Part shown: piece by piece, positions 1-11,033 of the stretch
Layout of the letters: each line of letters opens with the position of its first letter
Position numbering within the stretch: position 1 is the first letter of the stretch
Origin: Strigamia acuminata
Lineage: Eukaryota; Arthropoda; Chilopoda; Geophilomorpha; Linotaeniidae
Length of the DNA stretch: 64,000 nucleotides
Direction of reading: 5' to 3'
NCBI GenBank assembly: GCA_949358305.1
Contig: OX442319.1
Coordinates: 620,001 to 684,000, forward strand
Position numbers and translations under genes: made by a program
The notes under the pieces: generated by a model
Told to the model about the DNA's origin: nothing
What the model saw: the letters and a program-made list of their open reading frames with translations, nothing else
Databases searched by the model: none

Positions 1-624
1 GTAGGCAGTCTGGCAGGGAGGCATATAGTCCTTCTAGACATGGGTGTTGAGTGGGATGTAGAGCGTCGGCGATTCCTGACAATGTGTTCGCTCAGAACGC
101 CCCATGAACGTCTTAGAGAATCGGCGTCTCATCCGTTGATAAGGTACCTTCGGTTAAATTCTTTCCTTGGGTCGAGCATTTGGAACTCGATCCAATGTGT
201 TCGTAGGAAGAAACAATGATTTGTAGTGCTATAATGTTTAAATATGGATCAGCTACTTGTTCGTAGAGGGAGCATTGTATGTCTGTTCGACCGCTGGGTT
301 ATACAGGGCCGTTCCTAGGAAATATCTATGGTGAGGCGAACTCTTCACCTGGCTTATAAACTGGTTTTGAGCTCTGGGGGCGAAGCTGTGAGACTGCAGA
401 GGCATGCGCTTCTTTCTTGTTCACAGAGACGGGTATTGGCCATGTAATGTGACTATCAACCCTGTCCCGGGCACTGGTGAAAGCGACTTGGTATGGTTTC
501 GGTTTTGTTTTCGTGTTTGTGATACAATTTTGATTCCATCACCTTGTTGCGGCCATTGGGTCTCGGATTACAGGGAGGGCGATCAGAGTAGTGGGGACTG
601 CTCTGGTGACGTGCCTAACGGTGT
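1..624. other. unassigned left edge, probably inside element D
   Basis: No recognisable protein domain, RNA gene or repeat partner was found here. It lies directly upstream of a reverse-transcriptase remnant on the + strand, so by position it is probably decayed gag/protease sequence of element D, but no protease or zinc-knuckle motif can be read in any frame. A short open stretch at 404-691 has no recognisable features and is not called a gene. Confidence 0.35.
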
Positions 625-2261
625 TTGTCAGCAAACCGCGCATGGGATGATAAGGAAAGACCCGCAATTGTCGTGCCACCAGCTCTTATAAAAGAAGCGG
701 CCGACAAGACACAGTGGGAGAAAGGCCTAAAGAAATTCGTTCAAGATTACGATTTTAAAGCATTCGTAACAGAATTGCAACGGGACAATGTAGTGGAAAC
801 ACTTGTCGCCGACGCCGCTTTAGAACTAAACGAAGCGGCAGCCCTACGAAGGGTCCTACTTAAATATGAGGGGATTCTGTCGAAAAAACCGGGTCGAACG
901 AATAGGGCTATTCACGAAATTAAATTGACGGATAATAAACCTATACGAGTTGCGTATAAGGGAATGAACCCGCAAAAACGTGAAATAGTGCAAAAAATGT
1001 GCCAAGAAATGCTAGACAGCGGCATTGTCTCCGAAGCCCAGGGAGAATACGCGACGCGAGTTGTGCTCGTGATGCGCCCGGGCTCGGATCCGCGTCTATG
1101 CATTGATTACCGCCCATTAAACGCGGTGACGGAGATAGATCCCATACAGATGCCATCTATCGAATCCATTTTGAGAGCTTAGCCCCTTTTCTTGGGTTAC
1201 GACGATGGATCTGTCAAAGGGATACTGGCAGGTAGAAATGAGGCCAGAGGATAAGCTAAAGACAGCATTTTACTCGCCAATTGGACGGTTGATGTTCAAC
1301 GTCATGCCGTTTGGTTTAGTGAATGCTCCCAGTACCTTTCAGAGACTAATCGAAAGCGTATTGGGCGATATATTGCATCAGTTTGTGTGGGCATACCTAG
1401 ATGACATAGTTATTGCCTCAAAAACATTCGAAGAGCACATTGAGCACATCGACCAAGTGCTCACCCGGCTGGCGAAAGCTGGGTTGCACGTACATCCAGG
1501 AAAAAGCAAGAGAGATTTTTCTCCGGCCTACCTCAATTTCGCCCGAGAGCTACGAGTACCTTGGGACCCACGAGTGGCAGAGTCGGTAAATTGGAGCAAA
1601 CCATCTCCAACACGTACAAGCACATGATGGCGCACATTTTTAACATGCGCGACCGCATTTTACAAGATAAAAGCGGTAGAAAATTCGTGAATTTCGAGAT
1701 CAATGATTTAGTGTGGAAAGATACACACATCCTCTCAAATGCAGCGAGAGGAATCACCGCCAGCTTGGCCGACAAGAGAGATGGTCCGTATGTGATCATC
1801 GACAAGCATGGCGGTAACGCATATAAATTGCGTAAGCTCGAGGATAATACCGAGCATAAATCGATCCAAGTACGAGAGTTAACTCCGTACGTTCCGGAAT
1901 TCCCGTAAGAAATGTGGGCCAAGGGCCAAGTCAAGTCCAAAACTGACGGCCAAATCGTCGATATGTTCGCTGGCGAGTCGGAAAAATCACCGCCAAGCGA
2001 CAACGAGGAATATTTCGACGCCCCTTCACCTCCGGTAAACGAGATCGCTGAATCCGTGCCGGATCCAATTTTGGTCGGGGGGAAACAGGAGAAACTCCTG
2101 AAACAAACACAAAAAACACGGATAAAAAAGAAAACAATGATGAAGAGGTACAGCCATTAAAAACAAAAAATAATGAGCAATTACCTGGTCCGACTCATCA
2201 CCTGCGACCCCGAAAAAATAATCCATTTATAAAAGGCAACAAGGTCGTAGGAAGAACGTAG
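625..2261 (+). pseudogene. pol: element D pol remnant (Ty3/gypsy RT fused by deletion to integrase C-terminus)
   Basis: This is the wreck of a Ty3/gypsy polyprotein. From 625 to about 1180 the frame encodes the N-terminal RT region including the CIDYRPLNAVTE and PIQMPSIES blocks. A one-base shift near 1180-1190 moves it to the next frame, where 1205-1515 has MDLSKGYWQVEM, FGLVNAPSTFQR and the catalytic YLDD box. The frame then runs directly into sequence aligning with the end of integrase (LNFARELRVPWDPRV), so an internal deletion removed the rest of RT, RNase H and the integrase core. A further frame change leads to 1561-1908, matching the GPY-type integrase tail of B2 (NDLVWKDTHIL, KRDGPYVI). 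An in-frame TAA at 1906 and a shift near 2080 precede a basic tail that ends at TAG 2259-2261. It cannot make a working polymerase. Confidence 0.85.
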
Positions 2262-2413
2262 AATGCGTTACGAGTCGATGGCGGTGTTGAAAACAAATAT
2301 TTAATCGACCGACAGCACAAGCCATCACGTTTCACGACTCTGAAAATTTTGCTAAGTCCAACAAAGCGGATATCGGTCAAATTCACGTCACAAGATGGCG
2401 TGGAAACGCGGGA
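2262..2413. other. element D post-pol spacer
   Basis: Non-coding sequence after the pol remnant. I see no motif in it apart from its position upstream of the hairpin cluster. Confidence 0.4.
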
Positions 2414-2525
2414 CCCGTAGCAAAATTATCGGCACGGGTCGGATACCGCGTGCAAAAGACCCCGTAGCAGCGATCGCGCACGGGTGTAGAAACAAAGGAG
2501 CCCCGTAGCGTAACATGCGCACGGG
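2414..2525 (+). repeat. three tandem CCCGT...ACGGG hairpins
   Basis: Three potential stem-loops lie in a row at 2414-2438, 2461-2484 and 2502-2525. Each begins CCCGTAGC and ends GCACGGG, giving a 5-bp stem (extendable by an inner GC/GC pair across a bulge) around a 14-15 base loop of differing sequence. Spacing is 47 and 41 bases. They lie between element D pol and ORF3, upstream of the candidate first exon. Function is unknown; a transcript-processing or protein-binding array is possible. Confidence 0.6.
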
Positions 2526-2738
2526 CTGCTGCGCACAAGTCTCAAACATCTGGTTCCGGAGTAAATTACCCAGAACCCACCACGATTGCCTCGTTTACAC
2601 CCGGACTTCCGCTAAATCAGCTGATCGCCGTCCGCACGTGATCCACTTCGTGTTTATTTTAACCGAGTTTTTATCCATTTTTACGAGGAGTTTTCACTAT
2701 TTTTTACCGTGGTTTGACTGGTGTGCGCAATCCTCACG
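2526..2738. promoter_or_regulatory. element D region upstream of ORF3 (possible promoter or leader)
   Basis: No gene is seen. It immediately precedes the candidate ORF3 first exon, so it could hold an internal promoter or be the 5' leader of a subgenomic transcript. No TATA box is evident. This assignment is by position only. Confidence 0.25.
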
Positions 2739-2834
2739 ATGGCTGAGGAAGGAGGGAACGAGGAAATGCTTGAAATAGAGCATAATGCAGACGAGAACTG
2801 GGACCAGGACGTTAATGTGGTTCCACCCGATCAG
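2739..2834 (+). CDS. candidate exon 1 of element D ORF3
   Basis: An ATG at 2739 opens a 32-codon acidic stretch (MAEEGGNEEMLEIEHN at its start) that ends exactly at CAG followed by GTAGTA, a good 5' splice donor. The last codon is complete (phase 0). The next strong acceptor, TTGCAG at 3612-3617, is followed by ATG GAG CTC in the same phase as the long downstream frame, so joining the two keeps one reading frame. Without splicing the frame stops at about 2879. Splicing is inferred from signals and phase; no transcript evidence is available. Confidence 0.5.
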
Positions 2835-3617
2835 GTAGTAGTCGGCATCGACGCACGAGACTCAGCTCCGTGCTGTTGAATAAAATATTATGTTTGACTA
2901 ATACTTGACATGAACGCTCTGCGTTCGCAATAGTGTATAATTGATGTATTAATACCCACGATCGCAAGAGCGATTGTTTTTTCTCCCTCTTGTTTGTTTT
3001 CAAGGACGCGATCACAGACTTAATGTCGCCTCGCTCCTTGAAAATGACTCACGACAATGTGAGCGTGACAAAGGAAACGAGCTACGTTTTATTTCCAATA
3101 ATGGGAATAATTTATCAAATAGATTATTAAATAATTTATGGGACTTTAATTCCTATTTTCATTCGTTAGTTTGTTCGCGAATTTTTCCCGATGATAAACT
3201 TAATTAGATTCGTTTTAAATTCGATTTTACTTCCAAATTTTGGAATAGTTTTAAACAAATTTATCTTTTACGATTTATTTACGAAGAGAACATTTGTTTG
3301 CGTGTTCTATATTATCACCTGGAATTTTGACGAACGATTTCGCGAATTTATTTGTTTAATACGAATTTACAATTTAATTTTAATTGAATAATCCGAAGAG
3401 AATTTCCGGATTAATATGCTCGATTCCGTCGCGTAGTTATCATTGGACGTGAGCCAGATGTGCCAAGAAGACTCTTTCTTCCTGACAAGGACGAATCGAT
3501 GAACAGGAATCGGACTCGACGAACGGCCGCACGTTTCAGCGACGTTCCTCGAGCCCACCCTTATATATCTCCGTGTTATTGGCGATGTTAGTAATTATTT
3601 TGTTTCCATCATTGCAG
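2835..3617 (+). other. candidate intron of element D ORF3
   Basis: A 783-base AT-rich stretch starting GTAGTA and ending in a pyrimidine-rich TTTGTTTCCATCATTGCAG acceptor. It has no supported coding content. It splits phase-0 coding sequence on both sides. If splicing does not occur, this is simply the spacer upstream of an ORF starting at ATG 3618. Confidence 0.45.
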
Positions 3618-4754
3618 ATGGAGCTCCGTAATACATGGGGAGCGTTAAGCCTCGCGTGCAAGGTCCGCGGCGGAATCTATCGAGGCGTACTGCCCGATTT
3701 TCTTCGCCGCTGCTTTGGCGAAGATGCAAATCCATTCCGCCTGCGCGTTTTATTTTCGCGCGCCCTCGCTAAGCGTTGGGTTAACGACTGTTCACTCCTG
3801 GACGCGTTCCCGGAGTCGGTGCGAGACGTCGTCGCTGCAGAGCTCGCTCGCATCGATGACCCGAAGTCACCAATCTTCCACCCGGCCCTGTCGAGCCAAT
3901 ACTCCGGCAGGCCGGCGGAAGAACATGTATTGTTCGCGTGGCAAGCGGCCGAGACCGAGGAGGCCCGCGAAGAAGTGTATAATCACTACCGCCAGCAGCT
4001 AATCGACACTGCGCCGGCGGTTGCAGAACGTGTCTTGCAGGACGAAGGCATGAGTACCGCAGACATACATCTGTGGTTCGAGCGAATTCGGCAGGGAGAG
4101 ATCACGCCACAGTGGCGACCGAGAATGGGGATTCTCACGTCACAAGCCGAAATGTGGCAGTTACATTATTTGGGGATTCTCGGCCCCAAATACAATTTCC
4201 CACGGAAGCGCAAGCGCTCCAAGGGAACCGGGGGCAGCGAATCGCGCTCCCGGGCCGGTCGAAGAAACAGTGTGTCGAAAGGCACTCGACCGTAAACGAT
4301 GGAGCCGGAACGTCAGCGCAGCCACCGCGCGACTCCGCGAATTACAACAGACCAAGAGTGTTTGTCAACCGTCAGATGAAAGACGGTAAGGAGACGAGAG
4401 AGGTGTGGATTTCTGGCGACGAAGAGCGAGTCTCTCGTCCCAGTACCACCCGCCGTCCGCTGACTCACCGCGAGCAGCGGAAACAAGACCGCAAAGAGCG
4501 GTATTTCGCTCGCTGCGAAGCGCGGGGAATTCCCCTTCCCGAACACGCTCTCAAGGCAATAGAAGCGAAGGAAGCGAGAGAAGCACGATCAAAATCGAGT
4601 GGCAGATCTTCTGGGGAGCGTCGCGTCCTAGCGCCAGACACGCGGGACCTTCGCGAGATCATAACTCAGATGAAACGCAAGAAATTGTCGCGTTTCGACC
4701 CCGCGATGCAACACGCCCGCAAAATGGGCGTCGTCGAGGATGGTACCGTGATTC
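3618..4754 (+). pseudogene. element D ORF3, 5' half (unknown protein, interrupted by Cop1)
   Basis: This is the 5' part of the third gene of element D. The first frame (3618-4295) encodes a helical, charged domain starting MELRNTWGALSLACKV, with a basic patch KRKRSK near its end. A second frame, one base back, is open from 4073 to 4754 and encodes an Arg/Lys-rich region (REQRKQDRKERYFARCEARG) resembling a block in B2 ORF3. The change of frame in the 220-base overlap has no canonical slippery heptamer, so a one-base indel is the simplest explanation. The gene is cut at 4754 by Cop1; after removing Cop1 and one GATTC copy the frame continues exactly at 42436. No known domain was recognised. Confidence 0.65.
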
Positions 4755-5784
4755 TGTTGGTCTAAGGAACCAAATGATATGTGTGTCGATGTGATATAGA
4801 ATCACATTATGATCTATTGTTTTATTATATTCGTTTATTTATTCCGACATTGATTATATTCAATTATGTATATCTTTTCCAAGTTTTTACATTATGTTAT
4901 TGTGTTTCTGCATGAGGTACCATGCAGGTCTTAATGCTTTGTTAAGCTTTACGGAATTTCTCAATTCCGTAACGCCAATTCACGACACCAGGTGTCGTTA
5001 GTGTTCACATCACCTTCCAAGATGGCGGCGACCATCGTTTTGGCTCTCGCCCATCCATTTTCACTCTGTAAACCCTTTAGTTGTAAGTATTTTTGCTTTA
5101 GTAAATTCGTTTTATGCTTTTAAGCATTTGTACATTGATTTCACGGCATATAAGTATTGATATGTGAAGTTTAGGGACAAATGTTGTCACAGTTTCGATT
5201 CGTGATATAGAGTTTACTTCGTGCATTTCCGGATAAGCGCGATTGTTACGCGGTTAATTTGTTATTGTATAATGCCCTGAAATTGCAAGTCAGTTGTTAT
5301 TGTTTTTATAAATTGCGTGTGTGTGTACCATAACTGATTTCCCTCCATATAATGACTTATCTAATCGTCGTCTGCTCAAATGAGCATTTTGTGTTGAGAA
5401 CTTGTTCTGTTCTAAGTTGTTTTTATACTTTAATATTGTACAGAACAAATCAACTTAATGTAATATTGATTTGTCCTCCCTATAGTTTGTGAGGTCAAAT
5501 AACCTCAAACCGTGTATACTGTATTGCTTATGTTTTTCCACTGCATTAAAGATGGCGGCACAATTTGTGCTAGTAATGCAAAACCTTGAAAGTTGCTTCA
5601 ACTCACCTTATTTAAGATTAAAGGCCAACAATAAGCGCGTTTGCGCGGCCGTTCAATTCGTTTTCCGTCGTCGACGTCGCCCACACGTTCGCACGAGTAG
5701 TGCGACGCCTTTGCGACGTTTTCGACGTGTTTCACTCGACGTTTCGAGTGATTCTTGGTCGTTTTCCTCTGTTACCGACCTACA
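4755..5784 (+). repeat. Cop1 5' LTR
   Basis: Starts TGTTGGTC and ends CCTACA. It is 1030 bases against 547 for the 3' LTR because of 481 extra bases near 5155-5635; a 2-bp indel (GTGTGTCG against GTGTCG) explains the rest. Outside that block it matches the 3' LTR almost base for base. AAGATGGCGGC, a YY1/Pho-like site, is at 5019-5029. Confidence 0.92.
5155..5635. repeat. 481-base block in Cop1 5' LTR only
   Basis: Present here and absent from the 3' LTR. It is flanked by direct copies of ATAAG (5150-5154 and 5631-5635). Its ends are roughly inverted (TATTG against CAACA/CAATA). It could be a solo LTR or other small insertion with a 5-bp duplication, or the ancestral state with a microhomology deletion in the 3' LTR. 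It contains a second AAGATGGCGGC at 5549-5559. No permutation of its boundaries gives a GT-AG intron. Confidence 0.7.
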
Positions 5785-5786
5785 AT

Positions 5787-5802
5787 TGGTAGCAGAGGAT
5801 GG
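5787..5802 (+). promoter_or_regulatory. Cop1 primer-binding site (initiator tRNA-Met 3' end)
   Basis: TGGTAGCAGAGGATGG lies two bases after the LTR and is complementary to the 3' end, including CCA, of animal initiator tRNA-Met. The following bases resemble the next part of the tRNA T arm. Confidence 0.85.
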
Positions 5803-6733
5803 TTTTCATCCTTTGCACGCTATTTTTCCACTAACTATTGCCGAAAATTCCGCGAATTTCGCGAATTTCGCGGCAATTTTGTATTTTTAGGTTTCCGCGA
5901 CGATTTTCGGCATTTTCCTCACGTTTCACGCTGTGAGACGACCCCTGCATCCTCACAACGCCTTGGCGACGTTGTGCACCAGTTATTTTCATTAATTATC
6001 GCCGAAAATTCCGCGGGTTTCGCGAATTTTGCGGCGATTTTGTGTTTTTCAGATTTTTGACGTTACGGCGACGATTTTCGATTCGACGACGTCGAGTAGA
6101 CGTTCACCATCGAGAAACGAGACAAATTCTCGCTGTGTCACACCCCGGCGTGTGCACAGTATCGCCGAACTCGAAATTTCGACGATTTTCAAAGCTTTTA
6201 TGCGAAGAGCCTCATTTAATGAGAAGAATTTGGATTTTCGAATCCAAATTGCGTTTTTCTCAGTTCTTCGAGAGAACTGTGCCGTGTTATCTGATTGCAC
6301 GAGGCTGTGTGACAATCCACAGCGATTCATCTATTTCTCCTTCATTTCGTGAAACTCTGTTAAATTTAAGTGGGTATTTTGGAGAGGGATCCTTTAGCAT
6401 CGACACTGCCCTACGGACAAGTCTGTCCAAGCGGTGTTCGTATTCTAGAGCAAGGCTGAGCCCTGCGCCACCTAGCACTCCCGCAGCCCCAGGTGGCTAT
6501 AAAGGAAGCTAGGGGGACACTTGCTTTAGGTTCTCAGCCGATTGTAGCATCGGCTCCCCTTCGGGTGATATCCGCTTTGAACCACGAGGGAGGTGAATTT
6601 GTGATAAGTGCAACGACATTGTGTGAACAAACATTCGTACACACCTTTTGTGATTTAGTGAAGTGCTTCGATCGCCGTTATACCATTTCTCTGAGTCCGT
6701 GTGCTTTGCGTGGTGTGCCGAATCTTCGAAACG
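5803..6733 (+). other. Cop1 leader with a degenerate tandem duplication
   Basis: Untranslated leader between primer site and gag-pol. A block beginning CCGAAAATTCCGCG at 5841 recurs at 6002 (period 161), each copy rich in TTTCGCGAATTT-like sequence. Short open frames here lack protein features and are ignored. The packaging signal probably lies in this stretch, but none can be pinpointed. Confidence 0.6.
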
Positions 6734-9700
6734 ATGCAAAAGACAACGGAAACGACGGTCAGCAGAATTCCCATCCTCTCTGTCGGGAATTACGAGCCCT
6801 GGCAGAGGGCGATGCGGATGCTTTTGAAATCCGAGGGCCTTTGGAGGCATGTAACGGAGGAGAAGGAGGCCGACCATCTCTTGACATTAACTGAGAAGGA
6901 AAAAGAACGTTACATGGTTAAAAAGGACAAAGCTCTCGGACACATCTACATGTATGTCAGCGAACCGAAACGTTCAGCCCTGGACAATTGTGATACTCCC
7001 AAACAGGCATGGGACGTGCTGGCAAAAGCGTACGCGCCTAGTTCGCGGACACGACGGGCAGCATTGAGATCGGAGTTCCTGACTTTACATCTCGAACCCA
7101 GTGAGGAAATGCAGGATTTTATTAATCGAGTGGATCATTTTGTTCGTCAATTAGCCGATATCAAAGAGGTTACGACAGATGATCACCACGCATATCAATA
7201 CCTCAACCGACTCCCGCCCGAATACGCACAAGCAACGTTTGCCATATATCATTGGCCTGATCAGGACTTCACACCGACCAAAGTCGCTGAACAGTTGATT
7301 GCCGAATATCTACGATTAAAACCGATGGGACTGCATAATGTACACTCGTCTTCTGTGCATTCGTCTGTAAAAGGCCAACAATCCCGGAAGAATTCCCGTC
7401 CTCGTCGACCTTTATCCGAAATTAAATGTTTCAACTGTAATGAGATGGGCCACTACGCGAACAAGTGTCCCCATCCACGACGGGAGGATCGCAATCAACC
7501 CCCGGCATCGGCTTCTTTTCAACGCTCTCGAAGCAAGAGCAAGAAGCGCAACAAAAACTCCGCGCCAAAACCGGATGATACGCGTCCGCGAGGTTGTTCT
7601 CGTCCAACACGAGAAGGGACATTCTTCGCCAGTGCCCCACAAGCCCCAGCGCGCCCAGTTGCACATTTCATGCAATCCAATGAATGGATTGTCGACTGTG
7701 GCGCGACGGACCACGTCTCCTATGTTCGAGCTTGGTTTACGGATTTTGTTGACATCGTGCCATTCGACATCGAACTCGGACAAGGCAAGTCCAAGGTGAC
7801 TGGAAAAGGAAATGTCCGACTTCTAACCAGGATAGACGACTGCAATTGTATTGTGAATTTGACGAACGTACTTTTTGCACCGAATTTCGAGGCCAATTTG
7901 ATTTCGGTTTCTAAAATTGATAAAACGCGTCATCACATACACTTCTACAACGGTGAAGTCAATATCTACCAATCGGACATTCGGAGCTCTATTCTCCGGG
8001 CAAAGGAGAAGGCAGGATTATATTATGTGGACGGTTTATGTTCAACACCTTCTGTGTCTACGACGGTTTCAACTTCGGTGTCGACGACAATTCCGCCACC
8101 AATTCAGCAACCGCCAGTTCAGACTTATGTCACCACAGAAGTAGATTTTGAGAACATTCCGAAACCGAAAAGGGGCAAATCGGGTCAAGACTATATTACG
8201 GATTTTCGAATTCAAATGCCACCAATTCCGAAGCAAATTCCGAATCAAATCGTCAATCCTATCCAGTCTCAAACTGCTCCCAAATCCACCAATGTCCAAC
8301 CAGATCCTCCTATCCAATCCTATTCCAACGTTCTCCAATCCATCCCGACAACGCCAGTTCCTAATGCTCCTCCTGCCACAGCTCCCCGCAATAATCCTTC
8401 TACATCACCAAAGAAGGCAATTGCTAATCCTGCAACCGTAAAGGATGCTACGGGTCTATGGCATAGCAGATTAGGGCATTTGCACACAAATGCAATGCGC
8501 CTGTTGGCAAACAACGAACAAGTATACGGAATGGAACCGGGAGAAGTAAAACAAGAACTCGCTTGCAATGACTGTCGTCTTGCAAAATCGATTAAAATTT
8601 CCCACAAGCCGGACCTTCACCCGAGTACTACCAAAGCACTCGACCTCCTGCATATGGACGTGTGGGGGCCGGCTCCTGCAACATCTTTCGGTGGAGCTCG
8701 TTTCGTTCTAACGATCATAGATGACGCCACAAGATATACTTGGATCACCCCATTGGCGCAGAAGTCCCAAGTCTTCGCATGCTTTAAGGACTTCGCCGCG
8801 AGAGTCGAACGGGTTGCGAATACAACAATCAAAGCCATTCGCACAGACCGTGGCGGCGAATTCATGTCCAATGAATTCGAGCGCTATTTGAAGGACAAAG
8901 GGATCCAAGGACAGCGAACGAACCCATTGAGCCCACAGATGAACGGGACGGCCGAGCGCATTAATAGGACGATGGCTGACAACATCCGCGCGATTCATGA
9001 AGAAACCAAACTTCCGGCCGGTCTATGGGCAGAGCTTGCAGTGACTTTTGCTTATATCAAGAATAGAAGTCCTCATTCACGTTTGAAAAATCAAGTCCCA
9101 TATGTACTATGGCGTGAACGAGCACTATCTTTACGACACTTACGAAAGATCGGATCTAAATGTTGGGTCCACTACACGGCGCCAGGCCGTAAAAAGCTTG
9201 AGCCACGCGCATGGGAAGGATACCTCGTTGGGTACGCGGTCGCGACACGTGGCTACAGGATTTGGAATCCCATCGACAATAAAGTCACCGAATCAGCCCA
9301 CGTTCGCATAGACGAACATCAATCGTATCGCAAGTTTCTACGAAGCGTACCAAATGGCAACAACGAATCCTTCTATGAACCCAACAATGAACAACAAAGA
9401 GTGTCTTTCAACGACACCGTCCAATATGCGGACTGGTCGATCAAACCAGCATCAGACGATGAGCATTCGATATCCGAAGAAAAATCTGTATCCAAGTCGG
9501 CTTCGAAATCAAAGACGCCACCTATGCAGATCGTTCATATTCCCCCGCCAACTACACCGGAACGACAATTACTGGAACTTTGCGCATCAACATTGCCAAC
9601 TCCAATGCGTCATTCCATATCACATCCGATCACTAACGAGGAAAACGAAGAGGCCGCGGCAGGACCAATTGGGGACGACACCGACGATGACGCTGAGCAG

Positions 9701-9750
9701 ATCGAAGAATTCGCGGTTCAACCGGACGCGGAAGAATTGCAACCGAATCA
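6734..9750 (+). CDS. gag-pol: Cop1 gag-pol, part 1: Gag, protease, integrase
   Basis: Copia-type polyprotein in a single frame, starting at ATG 6734 (the frame is open from 6701 but only with a GTG). In order: a copia-type Gag region (NYEPWQRAMRMLL early), the CCHC knuckle CFNCNEMGHYANKC near 7426-7470, the protease box WIVDCGATDHVSY near 7685, the integrase zinc finger (HSRLGHLH ... CNDC) from about 8460, and the integrase core with Asp in LLHMDVWGP, Asp in IRTDRGGEF and Glu in NGTAERINRT. A Pro/Gln-rich linker separates protease and integrase. The protease has DCG where copia elements normally have D(S/T)G, which may affect activity. The frame is cut by Cop2 at 9750 and resumes at 15692; residues read past 9750 are Cop2 LTR, not Cop1. 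Confidence 0.9.
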
Positions 9751-10059
9751 TGTTGAATTGTGTTGGAAATCACAATGAATTCCGTGTTCTGCAGTGGTGT
9801 AGAAAACAGTAGCTTGAAATAAAGTGCACACCTTGTTACCTGGTTGAAAACTTAGTAAAGAGTGAGTGTTTTATTCTCTTGTCACATGACATGCCAATAG
9901 GTATACGACGCCACCTTATGGTGATAAATACAAACACATTTGTAAACATAATCACGGCTATTAGTTTTAGCCAAAAGCAAACATAAACAAAAGGTCACAA
10001 TAAGTATAAAGTGTCACTGCTTGATAATACGATACAAATATATATACGATATTTCAACA
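9751..10059 (-). repeat. Cop2 3' LTR
   Basis: 309 bases, plus-strand ends TGTTGAATTG and ATTTCAACA. It matches the right LTR except at one base near its end (ACGATATT against ACGACATT). Confidence 0.93.
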
Positions 10060-10061
10060 AT

Positions 10062-10072
10062 CGGCCCCCTCG
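10062..10072 (-). promoter_or_regulatory. Cop2 polypurine tract
   Basis: On the minus strand GAGGGGGCCGA directly precedes the 3' LTR, in the expected place for the second-strand primer. Confidence 0.65.
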
Positions 10073-10094
10073 TAATATCAAGCGCTTAATACAT

Positions 10095-11033
10095 TCATAT
10101 CAACCAAGAAACGATTACAGAAATAACTAAATCGGTTTTATCCACGGATTTTGTGAAAATATCCGCAAAATTGCACTTAGTGCCCACATGTGTAATCTGA
10201 AGATTATCTCTTCTTACTAGCTCCCGAATGAAATGATATCGCACGTCGATATGCTTCGTTTTGCGATTTTCGACGTTGGACCTTGTGAAATCAACCGTCG
10301 ATATGTTATTGCATAACACGTGGTGATTGAACTTATCCGCTAATTCGGGAACAATTTCGTAGAGCACTCTTAGAATCCATATGTAGTCTTTTACTGTTTC
10401 AGTAAGAGCTACATATTCTGCCTCCATGGTTGATAAAGTGACGTTTCGTTGTTTGAACGTTCTCCAATATACGGGTGAATTTCCTAGCAATTTAATAGTC
10501 CCACCAACGGAAATTCTGTCGTCCCTATTGTTGGCATAATCGGAATCACTGTAGCCAACGACCTCGACACGATCATTTGGAAAAAGCATTAATCCAAAGC
10601 TCTTTGTTGTTCTGAGGTAACTAAGCAAATCCAGCAATGCGATCCAATGGTCCCATCCTGGATTGGACTGAAATTGGCTAAGGATGTTGATGGCATAGGT
10701 TAAGTCGGGTCTAGTTCTTGATCCAATAAATGCCAGACATCCCAGTAGATTCCGGTAGGGGATTTTTTCCATAATCCTAAAGTCTTCGATCGTGCTCGGA
10801 CATTGTTGTTTGGTGAGAATGGTGGACTTTACCATTGGCTGCGATCGAATTTTCACTAACTTCAAGTGGTCGTCGAATCTCAGCAAGACTTTGTTGATAT
10901 AGGTCTTTTGATGTAAGACCATCTGCTCTCTATATGAGGTAAATTCGACGCCTAATAATTTTTTCGTCTGTCCAAGAATGACCAAATCGAATTGTGTTTT
11001 GACCATGTTCAACACATTCATACTGCTTTCCAA
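10095..11033 (-). pseudogene. pol: Cop2 pol, 3' frame: end of RT and RNase H
   Basis: Continuation of Cop2 pol in the next frame. It contains the post-active-site RT segment (GQTKKLLGVEF), the RNase H part (VGYSDSDYANNRDDR, VTLSTMEAEYVALTE) and the end of the polyprotein (KHIDVRYHFIRELV ... CNFADIFTKS). The overlap with the upstream frame is at 10930-11033; homology switches near the T-run at about 11030-11035, consistent with one extra base. It begins with a non-ATG codon and is not a separate gene. Confidence 0.85.

Noticed and set aside
1533-2003. 156-codon minus-strand ORF in D pol
   Set aside because: It is antisense to clear integrase homology; shadow frame.
5155-5635. 481-base LTR block as an intron removed by retroprocessing
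   Set aside because: Because of the ATAAG repeat the boundaries can slide, but no position gives both GT at the start and AG at the end.
9751-9778. last codons of the Cop1 frame before its stop at 9778
   Set aside because: They are read from the Cop2 LTR; the real pol continues at 15692.
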